Assembly (NCBI GenBank): GCA_947359465.1 | Contig: OX375876.1 | Span: 64,982,998 to 65,046,997, forward strand | Origin: Metellina segmentata | Taxonomy: Eukaryota; Arthropoda; Arachnida; Araneae; Tetragnathidae | Length of the DNA: 64,000 nt | Direction: 5' to 3' | In this document: piece after piece, positions 43,072 to 54,610 of the stretch | Layout: every line of letters begins with the position of its first letter | Position numbering within the stretch: the stretch's first letter is position 1 | Translations under genes and position numbers: made by a program | The notes under the pieces: model-generated | What the model was told of the DNA's origin: nothing | The model's database searches: none | The model's input: the letters and a program-made list of their open reading frames with translations, nothing else

Positions 43072-44393
43072 ATTCTTAGACGGTTTCCCGAGAAAGTACT
43101 GATCGGAAAAAAACAAAATTGACATGGTTTGTTCTTCATCGTATTCCCTGGACATTTATTAAGATTTTTTTCCGATGCGGCTATTAGTTTAGGGTTTATT
43201 AAGTGTTAAAATTGAAGAAGCGAAATTTCTTCCGCGAGTGAGCAAAACACATACAAATTTTCAGTCTTCAGCCGTTAGTTTTTTTTAAAGAGTACCTCTC
43301 AAAGTAAATTTTTGCTGCTCGTCGAGTTTTTTTTTTAATTTAAATTTGGTTCTTGATAATATTTTTTTGAAATTCGGGAAAAATCAGGACATTTTTGTTA
43401 CTTTTTTTTAAAACTGCCGTATCTATATTTTATTACTATTATTTTTTAATTTTTAAAATATAGCAGTATACCTCAGAATGTACTCTTTCTTACGGTACTA
43501 TTATTTTTGATATCGGTTAATAATTAAATTGGATGCGATCAAAAGTTGGTCATACAAAATTCGGAATCTTTGGATATTTTCGCTACTTTTTGTTACTACC
43601 GTTAACTAAAACTGTCATATCTATATCGTATTACTATTAGTTTTTTATTTTGAAAATAGCGCAGTATACCTCAGACTGTACTCTTTCTTACGGTATCATT
43701 ATTTTTAAAATTGGTTCATAAATAAATTCGATGCAATCAAAAGTTGGTGACACAAATTTCGTATTTTTTATTTCGCTTAGAGCAAATTCGCGGAGCATTG
43801 TATTCGCGGAGGGTTGTATTTATGACTATCGGGTTTGCCAGATATCAAATTTATCGTAGCAACAATTGCCATAAAAACGATTTCTTTTTATTTGGCGAGG
43901 AAAAAGGCTCGCTTTTTTCCCTCTGTTCTCAGACGTTTTACCGAGAAAGTACAAAGTACACATCGTAAAGTTTGGAGATTAACAGGGTTTACTTAAAATT
44001 GTACAGAGAACAAGATGCAGAAGATTTTTTACTGATGCGGCTATTAGTTTATGGTGCATTAAGTGTTAAAGCAAAAAAGAGTGAAATCACTTGCGTAAGA
44101 GGTATTGGTTTGCGAAGCAAACCAAACGGGATTGCGTAGCAACCCACGGGGGTCGGCGAGCGTAAGCGAGCAGGGGGAGAAGCCCACGCTGTGACGTGAT
44201 GGACCGTAAAGGGAAATCAGGATAATACAAATTATTCAGATAGTTTCACTCTGCGAAAGGAATGTTGGTTTGCGAAGCAAACGAAATGCCATATGTAAAA
44301 GGAGTGTTGGTTTGCGAAGCAAACCAAATGGGATTGCGTAGCAATCCCCGGGGGTTGGCGAGCGTAAGCGAGCAGGGGGCGGAGCCCCCTAGT
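43072..44393 (+). mobile_element. Helitron-like non-autonomous element, 3' part
   Basis: The right end has a set of short hairpins: TTGGTTTGCGAAGCAAACCA (three copies, near 44105, 44265 and 44308), GGATTGCGTAGCAATCC (44332-44348), and finally GGGGGCGGAGCCCCC (44375-44389) directly followed by CTAGT. A hairpin followed by CTRR and T is the 3' signature of Helitrons. Inside, GATGCGGCTATTAGTTTA.G occurs at 43177 and 44033, and a roughly 197-bp tandem pair lies at 43378-43760. No Rep/helicase frame is present. The 5' boundary is uncertain. Confidence 0.5.
43378..43760. repeat. Tandem duplication, period about 197 bp
   Basis: GTATACCTCAGA(A/C)TGTACTC occurs at 43467 and 43664, with matching sequence on both sides (ATATCTATAT.(T/G)TATTACTATTA before, GATGC(G/A)ATCAAAAGTTGGT after). 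Confidence 0.88.
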
Positions 44394-44473
44394 ATAACAA
44401 AAAAATCGACGAACCAAGAAGGAATCATCCGATTGCTTTGAAATTTCGTATGCAAAAATGTTTTGACCAAATA

Positions 44474-45704
44474 TGCAAATGATTAAAATTTGGTGTCCAA
44501 TGAATGAATGGTGCGATCTCAAGCGCATCGGAACTGCGCAACCAGCAGATGCATATAAGGAGTTCTTCTTGAACTGTTGTTAAAAATTTCTGCTGCATTG
44601 CGATTCAGGATACCTTTCAACGACTGAAAAAATGCTTAGCCGCAGGATTCGAGCTCATTACGAGCAACTTTCAGAGCTTGAAAGAGGTCGTAGCATTGGA
44701 TTGAAAGAGGCAGGTTGGGCAAATTGGAGAATCGCTCGTCATATGAGTCGAAGCGATGCGGCGATTAGAAGATGCTGGTAAGAGTGGGTGGAGAATGGCA
44801 GATTTCAGCGTCACGATGGTAGCGGTCGACGTAGGGCCACAACAGATCGCGAGGACGGAGTGATTGTCAGATCAGCTGTCACAGCGCCTAATTCATCGCT
44901 ATCAACCTTCAGTCGTGCGACCCACACACGAGTGTCCACCATGACCTTTCACAGACGGCTGAGAGAGCGAAATCTACGCTCGTACCGACCGTTACGCCAC
45001 CTGCCACTCACGCCTGCACATTGTCGAGCCAGATTACAGTGGTGCTTGGCTCGATCAGGCTGGAATGATGCTGACTGGGGACGTATAGTCTTTAGCGACG
45101 AGTCCCGCTTCCAACTGTGTCCTGACGATCATCGAAGACGTGTCTGGAGACGCCCAGGCAGAGTGCCGATCCTGCTTTCACTATTGCACGCCGCACGGGC
45201 CCTCAACTAGGAGTTATGGTCTGGGGTGCCATTTTCCTTGATAGTCGGACCCCTTTGGTAGTCATTAGAGGTACACTTACTGCACAGCCGTACGTTGACG
45301 ACATTCTGAGACCTGTTTTGCTACCGTTCCTTTCGCAGTGCCCTGGGCTTATTTTTCATTAAGACAATGCCAGACCACATAGGGCACGTGTTGCTATGAA
45401 CTGTCTTCAAGCTTGTCAAACACTTCCTTGGCCAGCCAGATCACCAGATCTCTCTTCCATCGAGCATGTCTTTGATATGATGGGAAGGCAACTGCATCCG
45501 GTAGGGAATGTTTATGACATAGTCCGACAATTGGAGTAAATTTGGCAAGAAATACCGCAGGAGACTATCCGGGAGCTTTATCGGTCTATGCCATGCCGTG
45601 TGGCAGCTTGCATCCAGGCTAGAGGCGGGTCAACACCTTATTGAGCTCGTTACTGTAACTCTGAAATAAATCATTCAATTGTTCTGAAATTTTAATCATT
45701 TTCC
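44474..45704 (+). mobile_element. Tc1-like transposon, dead
   Basis: A broken transposase lies between short inverted ends TGCAAATGATTAAAATTT (44474) and, read inward from the right, GGAAAATGATTAAAATTT (ends 45704). Both ends are next to TA (44472-44473 and 45705-45706). The inner TIR sequence (CAAT(G/T)GAATGA) also matches. The terminal bases are not fully inverted, so the exact ends may be a few bases off. Confidence 0.8.
44632..45644 (+). pseudogene. Tc1-like transposase (Tcb1-type), disrupted
   Basis: The ATG at 44632 opens MLSRRIRAHYEQLSELERGR, then a helix-turn-helix with WRIARHMSRSDAAIRRCW and a stop (TAA 44779-44781). The next frame has SGRRRATTDREDGVIVRSAV (GRPR-like linker) and FSDESRFQLCPDDHRRRVWR with the first Asp. 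A frameshift near 45170 follows. VMVWGAIFLDSRTPLVV and the block DNARPHRARVAMNCLQ (second Asp, with an in-frame TAA just before it at 45360-45362) lie in another frame. SPDLSSIEHVFDMMG keeps the Glu. A third stop is near 45537, and the C-terminus is ARGGSTPY with a stop at 45642-45644. All catalytic residues survive, but at least three stops and a frameshift do not allow a protein. Confidence 0.93.
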
Positions 45705-45706
45705 TA

Positions 45707-46280
45707 TCCACCAATTTTTGTCTCCATCAGACAACTTCTTCTTGGTGCGTCGATTTTTTTTTTGTTTTTGTTTTTGTTTTTGCAAATTATTGGAATGTAA
45801 AACTTCGTTCACCAGTTGAGGTGGAGTTTCCAGAGGTCCAAACCAGAGGTGCCAAAACGTTTGCTGAAAATCAAAAGCAGCTACGAATGTTTGATTCGTC
45901 TCATAGAAAAATCGAATTAAAGAGTGCAACATCGAGACGGCGAATAAAGATATCAGATCGATGGACTTTAAAGAAAATCTTTGCAACCTTAAAGCGTATC
46001 TTAAAAGACGATTTGAAAAAATAATGACCTGACTGTTATTCCTTCACTTTCCCGAGATGATTTCCCCTAAGTCGGTATTTGCTGCTGCAACAATGTTAGG
46101 CAACATCTGTCTCTGTTGAGCTCAATTTTTCAATGTTAAAGAGATTACTGGCCAAGGATCAGCCATTTACCAACGTCAAAGTTCTGAATTTAATTATGAA
46201 TAATAATACTTTCAAATACCACTAAAATTGTCAATAAATTCTGCTTTTTTTATTTTTTACGAATAATTTGTTTTAGATTT
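45707..46280. other. Unassigned; (TTTTTG)n patch at 45757-45782
   Basis: A short run of GTTTTTGTTTTTGTTTTTG is present. A 67-codon frame at 45821-46024 is lysine- and arginine-rich with no known motif. Nothing else was recognised. Confidence 0.5.
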
Positions 46281-46450
46281 TAGTGTATCAAAAATAAATG
46301 CAACTTTATTCCCATAAATGCAACTTTAGGGAATGATAAATGCAACTTTTCCCAATTTTACTGCAACAAAAAAGTTGTCCTAGTCGTAATCAACTACCAA
46401 ATGAATCTTTGGATCAAGATTTGTCGTGTTGCTGTAATAAGGCAACTCCA
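46281..46450. repeat. TGCAACTTT repeat cluster
   Basis: Three AAATGCAACTTT motifs are spaced about 22-25 bp apart (46297-46350), followed by GCAACAAAAAAGTTGTCCTA. It resembles the cluster at 42.7-42.95 kb partly in the opposite orientation. Confidence 0.55.
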
Positions 46451-47059
46451 TCTTTTTTCAATTTACTCTTTCATAGATAATTGTGTATAGTATGTTTTGC
46501 GAAAACAAGATAACTACGATGAGCTGAACCTATCAAGTACATGCGGTTAACCTATCAAGTACATGTGCAGCATCAATAGTTTATAGCATCTTATAGTATG
46601 TGTGAACGTGCACTTAACTTTAAAAAAGAGAAACAGTGTTTTCTTGTTTTTGCAGCGCAACCCAGCGGTATGAAATTTCAGGAGGGAAAAGAAAGAAGTT
46701 TATTAATATACTTCCGAAGTAATTGGATTAACCTGATGGCTTAATAAACTCTGTTTAGCTCATACGAAAATTCGAAAAAGTTATTAAAAAATCTGTACTA
46801 TATCAAGGAAATGTCGTGATGCCATATATACATATGTTTTTCTTTTGAACAGACCATGCGGTTTTCTTGATAAATGTCAAATATCTAGTATGTGTTGACA
46901 TCCTGAGAAACTCCAGTCTGCTCGACCTTTAAGAAGGGTCAATCAGAAATTCTTTCTACATGTAAAACGAAGAAAACGAAGAAAAACAATTTGCGTGCAT
47001 TTTCGGAATGCCGAATGTATTTTGATTGGTTATTGTTTAACTCCAGCTGTTGTTCTTTC
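46451..47059. other. Unassigned sequence
   Basis: AACCTATCAAGTACATG occurs twice near 46526 and 46548. No gene was recognised. Confidence 0.5.
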
Positions 47060-47414
47060 ATCGCGCGCATTACAGTGACTTGAGAAGAACAGGTGAAATA
47101 GAACGTCCTCTGCAGGTGGTGTTCCTCTGTATAATCTCTAATCGGTTTTCGACTTTTATCGATTGCGATGTCATTGGATTGCGGGCAGATAACGTTAGAG
47201 ATCGAGCATGGACGGTGGCGCTTGGTCACCGTGCTGGACTGTGATGGTACATAATTTTATGTATAGGTGTAATGGTGTTCATGTGATGATGTAAATACTG
47301 TATATTTTTCTAATGTTCTTGGAATAATAAGAACATAAATATTTTAGCAGTTGGTTGTCTTCTCCTTGGGTACGATTCGTATTGTTTTCACGTTACCGTT
47401 TTGGAGCGACAACA
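47060..47414 (+). mobile_element. Possible LTR-element 3' end (pol tail plus LTR)
   Basis: A short stretch reads RRTGEIERPLQVVFL, which recalls the end of BEL/Pao-type pol proteins. About 130 bp further on a TG...CA segment begins (TGTGATGGTACATAATTT at 47240) and ends GGAGCGACAACA at 47414, with a possible AATAATAAG signal inside. I found no second LTR and no target duplication. The call is tentative. Confidence 0.25.
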
Positions 47415-48465
47415 CCACAGTGTAATAGATAAATTTCTTTCTATGTTTGTTGAATTTTATTTCTAAAATTGGTATTTTTCATTTATTAAAATAACTGTCA
47501 AATATTCTGATGGGGCTAGCTCAGTACAATCATATTTATGTTTAATTCCTCTTTCTCTACTTTTCTCTATTTTTACACTAAATAAATCCGTTTAATCAAC
47601 ACGTTTGAAAAGCGTGCTTCTAACATATTCTTTAAGTTTAAATTTTATTATGATCTTTGAGTTTGAAAGTTTGGTTTTATTTTAAATCTGTGAAGTAATT
47701 TTCTACTAATTATATATTTCGTTGAAAGGTGTTTCGAAACTTTCAGTACAAACAGGGGTATGTAGGGAAGGCAAAATTAAACTGTATTCGCACAGGAATG
47801 TACCAATAACTTTTAGCTTAAAAATATCTATTGAATTAAATAGATGTCCATGTAGATAAGTTTACATACCTAAATAAATTTTTATGCAGATAAGAGTCAC
47901 AACAGATAAGATATTTCAGACAATTAAATGTGTAAATGAACCTTAAATTAATAAAAAAGCAGTTTACTCGACCTTAATCGATGCATTAGTACTCTGGTTT
48001 CGTGTAATTCAACATGAGAAGAGTTGTCAGATTTGATCTGGATCTTAATACAGATCAAAGACACCAGACTGATTACTTTTAACAGGGTAAAATAAATGGA
48101 AAGATCTTGTATCAGGACAGTCACCGACTGAAGTCTCTAGAGAGATGAATGTGCCACAAAATGTTATCTCTAGATTTGAGAGACTTTGGATCCGATTTCT
48201 AGAAGTAATAAATTTACAGTGTTATTTTTTATACAATGTTCAATTATAATGTAACGCACGACTATGTGGTTTACATCCTGGCTTTAACTAAACAAGTGCC
48301 TATAGCCAATAAATAGAATATTTGGTCGAAATACAAAACAAATTTTTCTTGCAAACTTACCTAACGATGGGATTAGATCTTTAAAACAAGAATATATTTC
48401 AAAATTTTTTATTGAAATTGTACTGCGGAAAGATTGAAAATGTCCGCTATTGTTCCTCCAACTTG
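47415..48465. other. Unassigned AT-rich sequence
   Basis: No gene or repeat was recognised. Confidence 0.5.
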
Positions 48466-49255
48466 CATACATACTGCGTAAATTCTTTAATTTTATAGAC
48501 ACAGAAGTTCTGTTAAATTTAACTTGCGGCAAATCATGGTGATTATATTACCTAAGTGCCCATTACTCTTTAAAGTTTACTTTTAAAGCATTAATGTCAG
48601 TACTCAAGGTGATGGTAATGTTGGTGGAAATTAATTTAAGTCGCACTGGAGCAACACAACGGGTCATTCAGTACTCAAGGAATTCTTGTGAAGTTAAATT
48701 AAAGTTCTTGAGACATCTGACAGTTAGTGTAACCTACTTGTCTGACCAATTTGTACACACACATACTGCGTAGTTTCTTTAATTTTATAAAGACTTACTA
48801 CTGTAAGTTAAGTTCTGTTAATTTTAACTTGCTGCAAATCGCGGTTATTTCACTACTTCCGTTCTCCTTACTCTTTAAACTTTACTTTTAAAGCATTAAT
48901 GCTTGTTAGCAAGAAATTCTCCCACTTAAAGTTCTTGTGAAAGCCATTCTGATAATTAGTAACTTATATTTGTAATAGACTTCACTTTTAGAGCACTAAC
49001 ACCTTTCTGAAAACAATTCAGTGCTTATTCTGCTAAAAGTCGTCTGACCATTAGTAACATACTTGTTAAACCACTTTCAAAGCATCAATGTCAAGTAATT
49101 TCAACGCTTAAGGTCCTTGTGAAAAATCATGTGACAATTAGTAACTTATTTTTTTGTTGTGAACTTCACACTTTTAGAACAGAAATGCCGTATTTCCTTC
49201 TGTTATTTTTAGCGTTTTAAGTTCTTGCGAAAAATTCATATGAACATTACTAAAT
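48466..49255. repeat. Degenerate local duplications, interrupted by a SINE tail
   Basis: The block CACATACTGCGTA..TTCTTTAATTTTATA..ACTTGC.GCAAATC..GG ending TTTACTTTTAAAGCATTAATG occurs at about 48470-48595 and 48770-48905. A shorter unit of about 91-96 bp, opening with a TTCACTTT(T/C)A(G/A)AGCA-like motif, recurs at 48884, 48980, 49071 and 49163 and includes ATTAGTAAC(T/A)TA. Confidence 0.7.
48606..48668 (-). repeat. SINE A 3' tail fragment
   Basis: AAGTCGCACTGGAGCAACACAACGGGT-like sequence (read in two parts around 48640-48665) plus a GGTAATG tail match the minus-strand SINE A end. It sits inside the local duplication region. Confidence 0.6.
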
Positions 49256-50302
49256 TCCAAAAAATAATTAAGAAATGCAAACCCCATGAACGAAAAAATA
49301 TGTTAACAAATAAAAGTTGCCTTTAATCCTATAATTTTCTCTGCACAGAGCTCTAGACACCTCTGTTTAAATATAATCTCTCTGCAGAAAGAAATACATG
49401 AGAGTAAAATGTTTTATGGGTAATATATGTCTGTAAATCTATTCACTTTGACTTCCTAATTCCACGCGATATGCATTAAACGAAAAACCAAAAAGACGAA
49501 TCAAGGATATATTACAGAATACTTTTAAGGAATTATAAAAAACATGTAAATAAAAGGAGAAAAAATGAGATGATAAAAAAAATCGTTGAACAAAACGAAA
49601 TAATAATGTACAAAATAAATAATTAAATATAAATTATAAATGAAGGGAAAAAAGTACTTGAACACTTATTAATCTTTGATAATTGCCCCTTTTTAATTAT
49701 TCATCCCACTTAATTCATTTTTGTGTATTCTTATTTACCTTATAATGGCAAGTTATTTATCCTCTTATTTGTTCTATAACTCAGACTAAGTATTTTTTTA
49801 TCTGAAAAATAATTTTAAAAAGAATTGTGATTGAAAGAAATAAAAAGTAGAATATTTGTTTTAGCTTTCACAAAACTTTAAGTTGATTGCTTTTAAAATC
49901 TGTTGTCCAATGATAAAAAGAATTAGGTTGGATAGTGCGGATTATCATGTAAATTGAATCTACAGGGAGATTAAGAAATAAGTTCTTTTTTATTCTTTTT
50001 AATTTTGCACTGTCATTTTGGCAGCTTTTTTTTTATACCTGAATAAAATTTTGCGTTGCACAATAATCTTTCATGTAATCTGATTTTACTATTAGAACCT
50101 TTCTTAAGTGTACAAAACACAATAGGTTAGAATCTTTGGATAAACCACTTATACGTAAGGTAAAAAGATTTCTAAATGTGTTTAAAGTAGTTTCAATCTT
50201 TTTTCGCTGAAAAGCAAAAGGTATAAGCATTTTAAATAGGTTTAATTATTTTATTATTCTACTGTCAAGAGACGATTCTTGAAGAAACTCTGCATTGTAC
50301 CA

Positions 50303-50304
<2 letters not shown>
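49256..50304. other. Unassigned AT-rich sequence
   Basis: No gene or repeat was recognised. A 65-codon minus-strand frame (50033-50230) has no known motif. Confidence 0.5.

Positions 50305-50333
<29 letters not shown>
50305..50333. repeat. (TA)n microsatellite
   Basis: This is an uninterrupted TA run of about 29 bp. Confidence 0.95.
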
Positions 50334-50499
50334 CTTTGTTTAATAAAGAACTGTCAAACTTTTGAAAGAGGATTATAACTCAGCTATATATAATGGTGAT
50401 ATATTTTCTTGTATGTATAGAATACGATACTTGTTTTTATATATATGAGAGGATTGCTATAATCATTCAAACATTTAAAATTGTTATTAAATAAATTTT

Positions 50500-50845
50500 T
50501 AAATACTGTGTTCATATTCTTTTTAAACATTTTTGTTGCCTTTCATCAAAAGCTATACGTTATGGCAGGCAAGTTACATACCACCTCTGTTTCTTATAAC
50601 AGTACTTATTACTTGTATATGTTGTGTTGCAGATGAAAAGGTTGAGGCTATATTTCAAGTCTTCTTAGTTTAAAATCGTAAAATAAAATTTAAAAAACTG
50701 TGTTCATATTCTTTTAAACATTTTTGAGTCTTTCATCCAAAGCTACACGTTTGTGGCAGACAAGTCATATGCCATCTCTGTTATAAGTACTTGTACACGG
50801 TATAATGCAGCTCGAAAGTTGAAGCCATATTTCTAGTCTTCTCCA
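50500..50845. repeat. Tandem duplication, period about 192 bp
   Basis: ACTGTGTTCATATTCTTTT occurs at 50505 and 50697. The copies share TTTCATC.AAAGCTA.ACGTT, GGCAG(G/A)CAAGT and CATATTTC.AGTCTTCT with several small indels. Confidence 0.88.
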
Positions 50846-50984
50846 CGAACACGAGAGATCTATCATTCGCTAAACTAGGTCATAGCGGGAAGCCATTGCT
50901 GTTCCACTCTAAACTATTTTCGGGGAAAGAATATTTTCAAAACTATTTTCTGAAAAATGTGGTTTTATAAGTGAAATCTTACTT

Positions 50985-51425
50985 TCGTAAATAGTAGTTT
51001 ATCAATGACGAACATTCTCTTCAAGAGTGACTTAATCTCAACGCATCATTTTAAATACAAGAATTAATCTTAACAATGACTGTTTAATTAATACGATATT
51101 AGGACGTGGGATATAGTAATAAGATACATGTTTAGACAAGGAATTATGCTTTAGTCTCCGAATGACTTGTTACAGAGACAAAAATAAACCCCACTTACTT
51201 AAACACCACTTTATCAATTACGAACACTCCCGTTTCTAAATTAAGTAAATATCAACGTACCATTTTAAATATATAAATTTAATCTGAACAATAACTTGAC
51301 TGTTTAAATATTTTTTTTTCGTTAGTAAGTTGATATTAGTAAGTGGGATGCAGTAACAGATAAGGAATCACGCTTTTGACATCAAATTACTTGTTACATA
51401 GACAAAAGATGACACTAGGTACCCT
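50985..51425. repeat. Tandem duplication, period about 211 bp
   Basis: TTTATCAAT(G/T)ACGAACA occurs at about 50998 and 51209. Both copies continue through TCAACG.(A/T)(C/A)CATTTTAAATA, GACTGTTTAA, (A/G)GTGGGAT and ACTTGTTACA.AGACAAAA. Confidence 0.85.
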
Positions 51426-51639
51426 AAACCTATTATGCATTATGTTTTATCAATAGGAACAAGCCCAAATTGTTTACGTAATCTCTTCATTATCCTTCAG
51501 ATGGTAGTAATTAATATTATTAAAAATGTATGGGGGGTTAACCAGTCGAACGGCTCTGACTAGAGACAGCCCTTAGAAGCCGTGTGCAAAAGTTAGACAC
51601 ATCTTTTACATATTGTTATATATCCTGTGAACCTATGTT

Positions 51640-52150
51640 CCTTTATTTTTTTTTTCAATTTGCGGGAGAATTGTATACTTATCCGAAAAAGTAAGTTTAA
51701 AATATTCTATTTCATTACGCATTAATAATGTTTATAAATTCACCAATATGCTTATTATTTTTAATTTATGAATTAATTTCGTACACCAATTAAAAATTTC
51801 GAAATATGTGTTTTCATTTCTCTGGGCACCCAAATAATTTCAAAATTATTAATAACCTTTTTATATCACAGCAGATATAACTGTTTTTAATTTGTAACAT
51901 AAATTTCGTTCCCTTTCAAAAAAGATGTTCAAAAAAATTGTTTCTCATTCCTAGTAGTACCGAAAAATTGCATAATTATTAATAACTTTCATGCAAACAA
52001 ATGTATATTTTTTTAATTTATGAAGCATATTTCATCCGCTTCGGAAAAAGAAGTTTAAAACATTTTTGTATTCCTCCGAGTACCCAAGTAATTATTAATG
52101 AATATTGTTATTAATCTGTAACAAATATTACTGTATGAAATAACTGAATA
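51640..52150. repeat. Degenerate tandem repeat, period about 120-130 bp, 3-4 copies
   Basis: Each copy has a TTTCG...TTC..AAAA(A/T)G block, then TT..A..(C/T)ATTT..(T/A)TTC(T/C)C, a (G/A)GTACC(C/G)AA-like motif and ATTATTAATAAC or similar. Copies start near 51670, 51790, 51910 and 52030. The alignment is by eye and loose. Confidence 0.55.
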
Positions 52151-52705
52151 TTTCATAGGTTGCTTGGTCGTTAAAAATGTCTAAAGTCAACTTATTATAT
52201 AAAAATAAAGTAACAGACCTTCAAAGTTTTAGTATGCTAAATGTGATTTTTTGATCGAAATTCATCTTTTATGAATCCAATATATCGTATTCAAGAAGTT
52301 TTTAGATTGTTTTGTTTGTCCTTGAGGGACATCTATACACTCTACAGTCTATGGTACGTAACTAAGTGTAATGATTATGCAGAATTTTATCATCTGCTAT
52401 TAAAGTAAAATATAAAAAAAATTATATTCCCCTTCCTTTATTGGTGAGTTTCGAATTAAGTAAATAAATTTTCATCATAATGTGTTTCTTAGAACAATAG
52501 CACGTTTCATCCAGACTCTGTGAGATATTTATGTGTATGCATAGTTATTGTTTGCTTATTTTTTTATAAATGTTGATTTTATTAATCTTGCATAATGTTC
52601 ACTTACGTACAGCTGCGGATAAAGAATCTAACTTGAATTCTACTCTTTGCTTCTTCTCTCTGAACACTTCTCTTTATGCACACATCGTTAATAGTAGATC
52701 AAATT
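52151..52705. other. Unassigned AT-rich sequence
   Basis: No gene or repeat was recognised. Confidence 0.5.
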
Positions 52706-53038
52706 CATAGGTAATGGTAATAGTAATTTTAGTTAACGTCGTACTAGAGCAACACAACGGGCTATTGACGACTGTCCGGGATCAGTCCCTTAAGCGAAAG
52801 ATCCGAGGACAACACCTCGTAATTTTGAGCCACGGTCACATGACGATGAAACACCTGAGCTGGCACCCCACTCTCCAAACTTCCACACCAACCCAACGTG
52901 AGGACTTTCGGCCACGACAGATTTAAGGTTCACCAGCCGCCTCTACACCATACGTTTAAAGACATCCATACCCGTATTCGAACCAGGAACCTTCCGATCC
53001 AGAGGCTAACACCTTAACCACTATACCGGTTGCTCGGC
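52706..53038 (-). mobile_element. tRNA-derived SINE A, full length, minus strand
   Basis: Read on the minus strand it starts GCCGAGCAACCGGTATAGTG at 53038, with the B-box region at about 52972-52983. It ends with a GGTAATAGTAAT tail at 52711-52724. It is colinear with 1345-1679 along its full length with about the same size, which confirms the family boundaries. Clear target duplications were not found. Confidence 0.82.
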
Positions 53039-53254
53039 AAATTCATAGGTACTTTTCGATAGAAATACGAATTCCTATGCAAGAAATTTATTTAAGGGAT
53101 CATCTTAACATAAACTTGGCAAAAAAATTCGTGATTTATATTGACAACATTAAAATAAAATAACAACATTGACAAACATTTCGAGTGTTGTTTCCAAATG
53201 TTAACAAACATTTCGAATTTAGTCAACATTTAACTCCGTATAACAAGTTTCAAG

Positions 53255-53388
53255 TAATTTGGTCCAGTCATGTTGATGTTAGGAATGAAAAATTTGGAAC
53301 ACCTATAACGTTACACTAGCTTCACAGACATAATTCATATCTTCCGAAATAGTCTTAATATCACTCTGAAATCATTTTTTATTACTAT
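53255..53388. repeat. Dispersed block D, copy 1
   Basis: AAAAATTTGGAACAC.TATAAC and GTTA.ACTAGCTTCACAGAC recur at 53290, 55026 and, more diverged, 61962. The match continues for about 90 bp through ATTCATATCTTCC and AATAGTCTTAATATCACTCT. This copy also has GGTCCAGTC..GTTG, shared with 61.9 kb. Confidence 0.75.
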
Positions 53389-53408
53389 TAACCCAAAAAC
53401 AACATATA

Positions 53409-54608
53409 CACTGACGAGCCAAAACACTACATGATCATCCCCACATTTTTCAAGGAACTCGTCTGGATGACGTGAAGGGCACGTGATTAAGTGAGAATGG
53501 TATTTAACTGCTGCTGGAGAAGGTAAGTAATTATTTTTCCACTTACTTTTGCGAGTGATGGGAAAGGCTGCTGATCTAAGCTAATTTCATAGAGGGCAGA
53601 TCGTACTGGCACGAAGACTCGGAAAAAGTATCACCGAAACTGGACGACTGGTAAGTTGTTCACGATCTGCCGTTGTTATTATTCATGCAAAGTGGATAAA
53701 TGACGGTGACACCAACAGTAGATGCCAAGGTGTTGGTCGTCCACGCGTCATCAAAGAAAAAGAACGTCGGAGACTGTCCCGCTTGGTAAAGCAAAATCGA
53801 CGCCCCGAGACAGTGGCTCAGCTGTCAGCCTAATACAATGCAGGTACAAGAGCAAGTGTTTCGGAACAAACAGTTCATCGGACACTGTTGGATAAGGGAC
53901 TGTGCAGCAGACGTCCCACTCGTGTGCCTTTGTAGACCAAGCGTCATCGTCAACTACGCCTATAGTGGGCCCGGGAACATCGAGACTGGACCATGGATGA
54001 GAGTTGCCTGGTCAGATGAATCCCGATTTATCATTCATCACGTCGATGGTCGTGTCAGGTTACACCGACACCAGGCGAACAGTTGCTCCTCTCTTGTACA
54101 GCACAGTCATACACAGGCTGGTGCTGGCGGTATTATGCTTTGGAGGGGCGTTCTCATGGTTCTCTGGAACACGTGGTTGTGGTAGAACAGATCACGAATG
54201 CTGCGAACTCTCTGAACATCATTGCGGATCAGTTGCAACGTAACATGGCTTCTCAACTGGAAATGGAATCTTCCAGCAAGACATCGCCCCATGTTACAAC
54301 GTTCAGATTGTGTTGGAGTGGTTCGAGAAGCATACTGATGAATGTCCTGGCCACCTTACTAGCCGGATCTTAATCCGATAGAGCACATTTGGGGTGTCAT
54401 GGAGCGGCAGCTCAGAGCTCAAACACCACCATGTCCGAATATCTCGACTTTGCGTGACCGCTGCTTAGACATTTGGTACGACCTGTCTCCAGTCATGTAC
54501 CAAGAACTTGTGGCATCTATGCTCAGGCAAGTTGCAGCTGTTTTGCAGGTCAAAGGAGGCCGCAATGCGTTATTGAGTAGGTGGACATAATATTTTGGCT
54601 CTTCAGTG
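53409..54608 (+). mobile_element. Tc1-like transposon with intact ends, dead
   Basis: The element is 1200 bp, flanked by TA (53407-53408 and 54609-54610). The ends are CACTGACGAGCCAAAACACT and, read inward, CACTGAAGAGCCAAAATATT. This is a third family of Tc1-like ends within the window. It was inserted next to dispersed block D. Confidence 0.92.
53558..54590 (+). pseudogene. Tc1-like transposase (Tcb2-type), disrupted
   Basis: The ATG at 53558 opens MGKAADLS and then a stop (TAA 53582-53584). The helix-turn-helix region continues (RRLGKSITETGRLVSCSRSA) to GVGRPRVIKEKERRRL, which includes the GRPR linker. Stops follow at 53831-53833 and 53933-53935. The first catalytic Asp is in VAWSDESRFIIHHVDGRV, in a shifted frame. 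FQQDIAPCYNVQ near 54280 keeps the second Asp, but Ile replaces the usual Asn after it. The Glu lies in an IEHIWGVMERQLRAQ stretch near 54380. The C-terminus GGRNALLSRWT ends at 54588-54590. With at least four stops and two frame changes it is not functional. Confidence 0.92.
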
Positions 54609-54610
54609 TA

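Noticed and set aside
44232..44528. 98-codon minus-strand frame with repeated CFANQHSF
   Set aside because: It is the translation of the repeated GTTTGCGAAGCAAAC hairpins in the Helitron-like end, not a gene.
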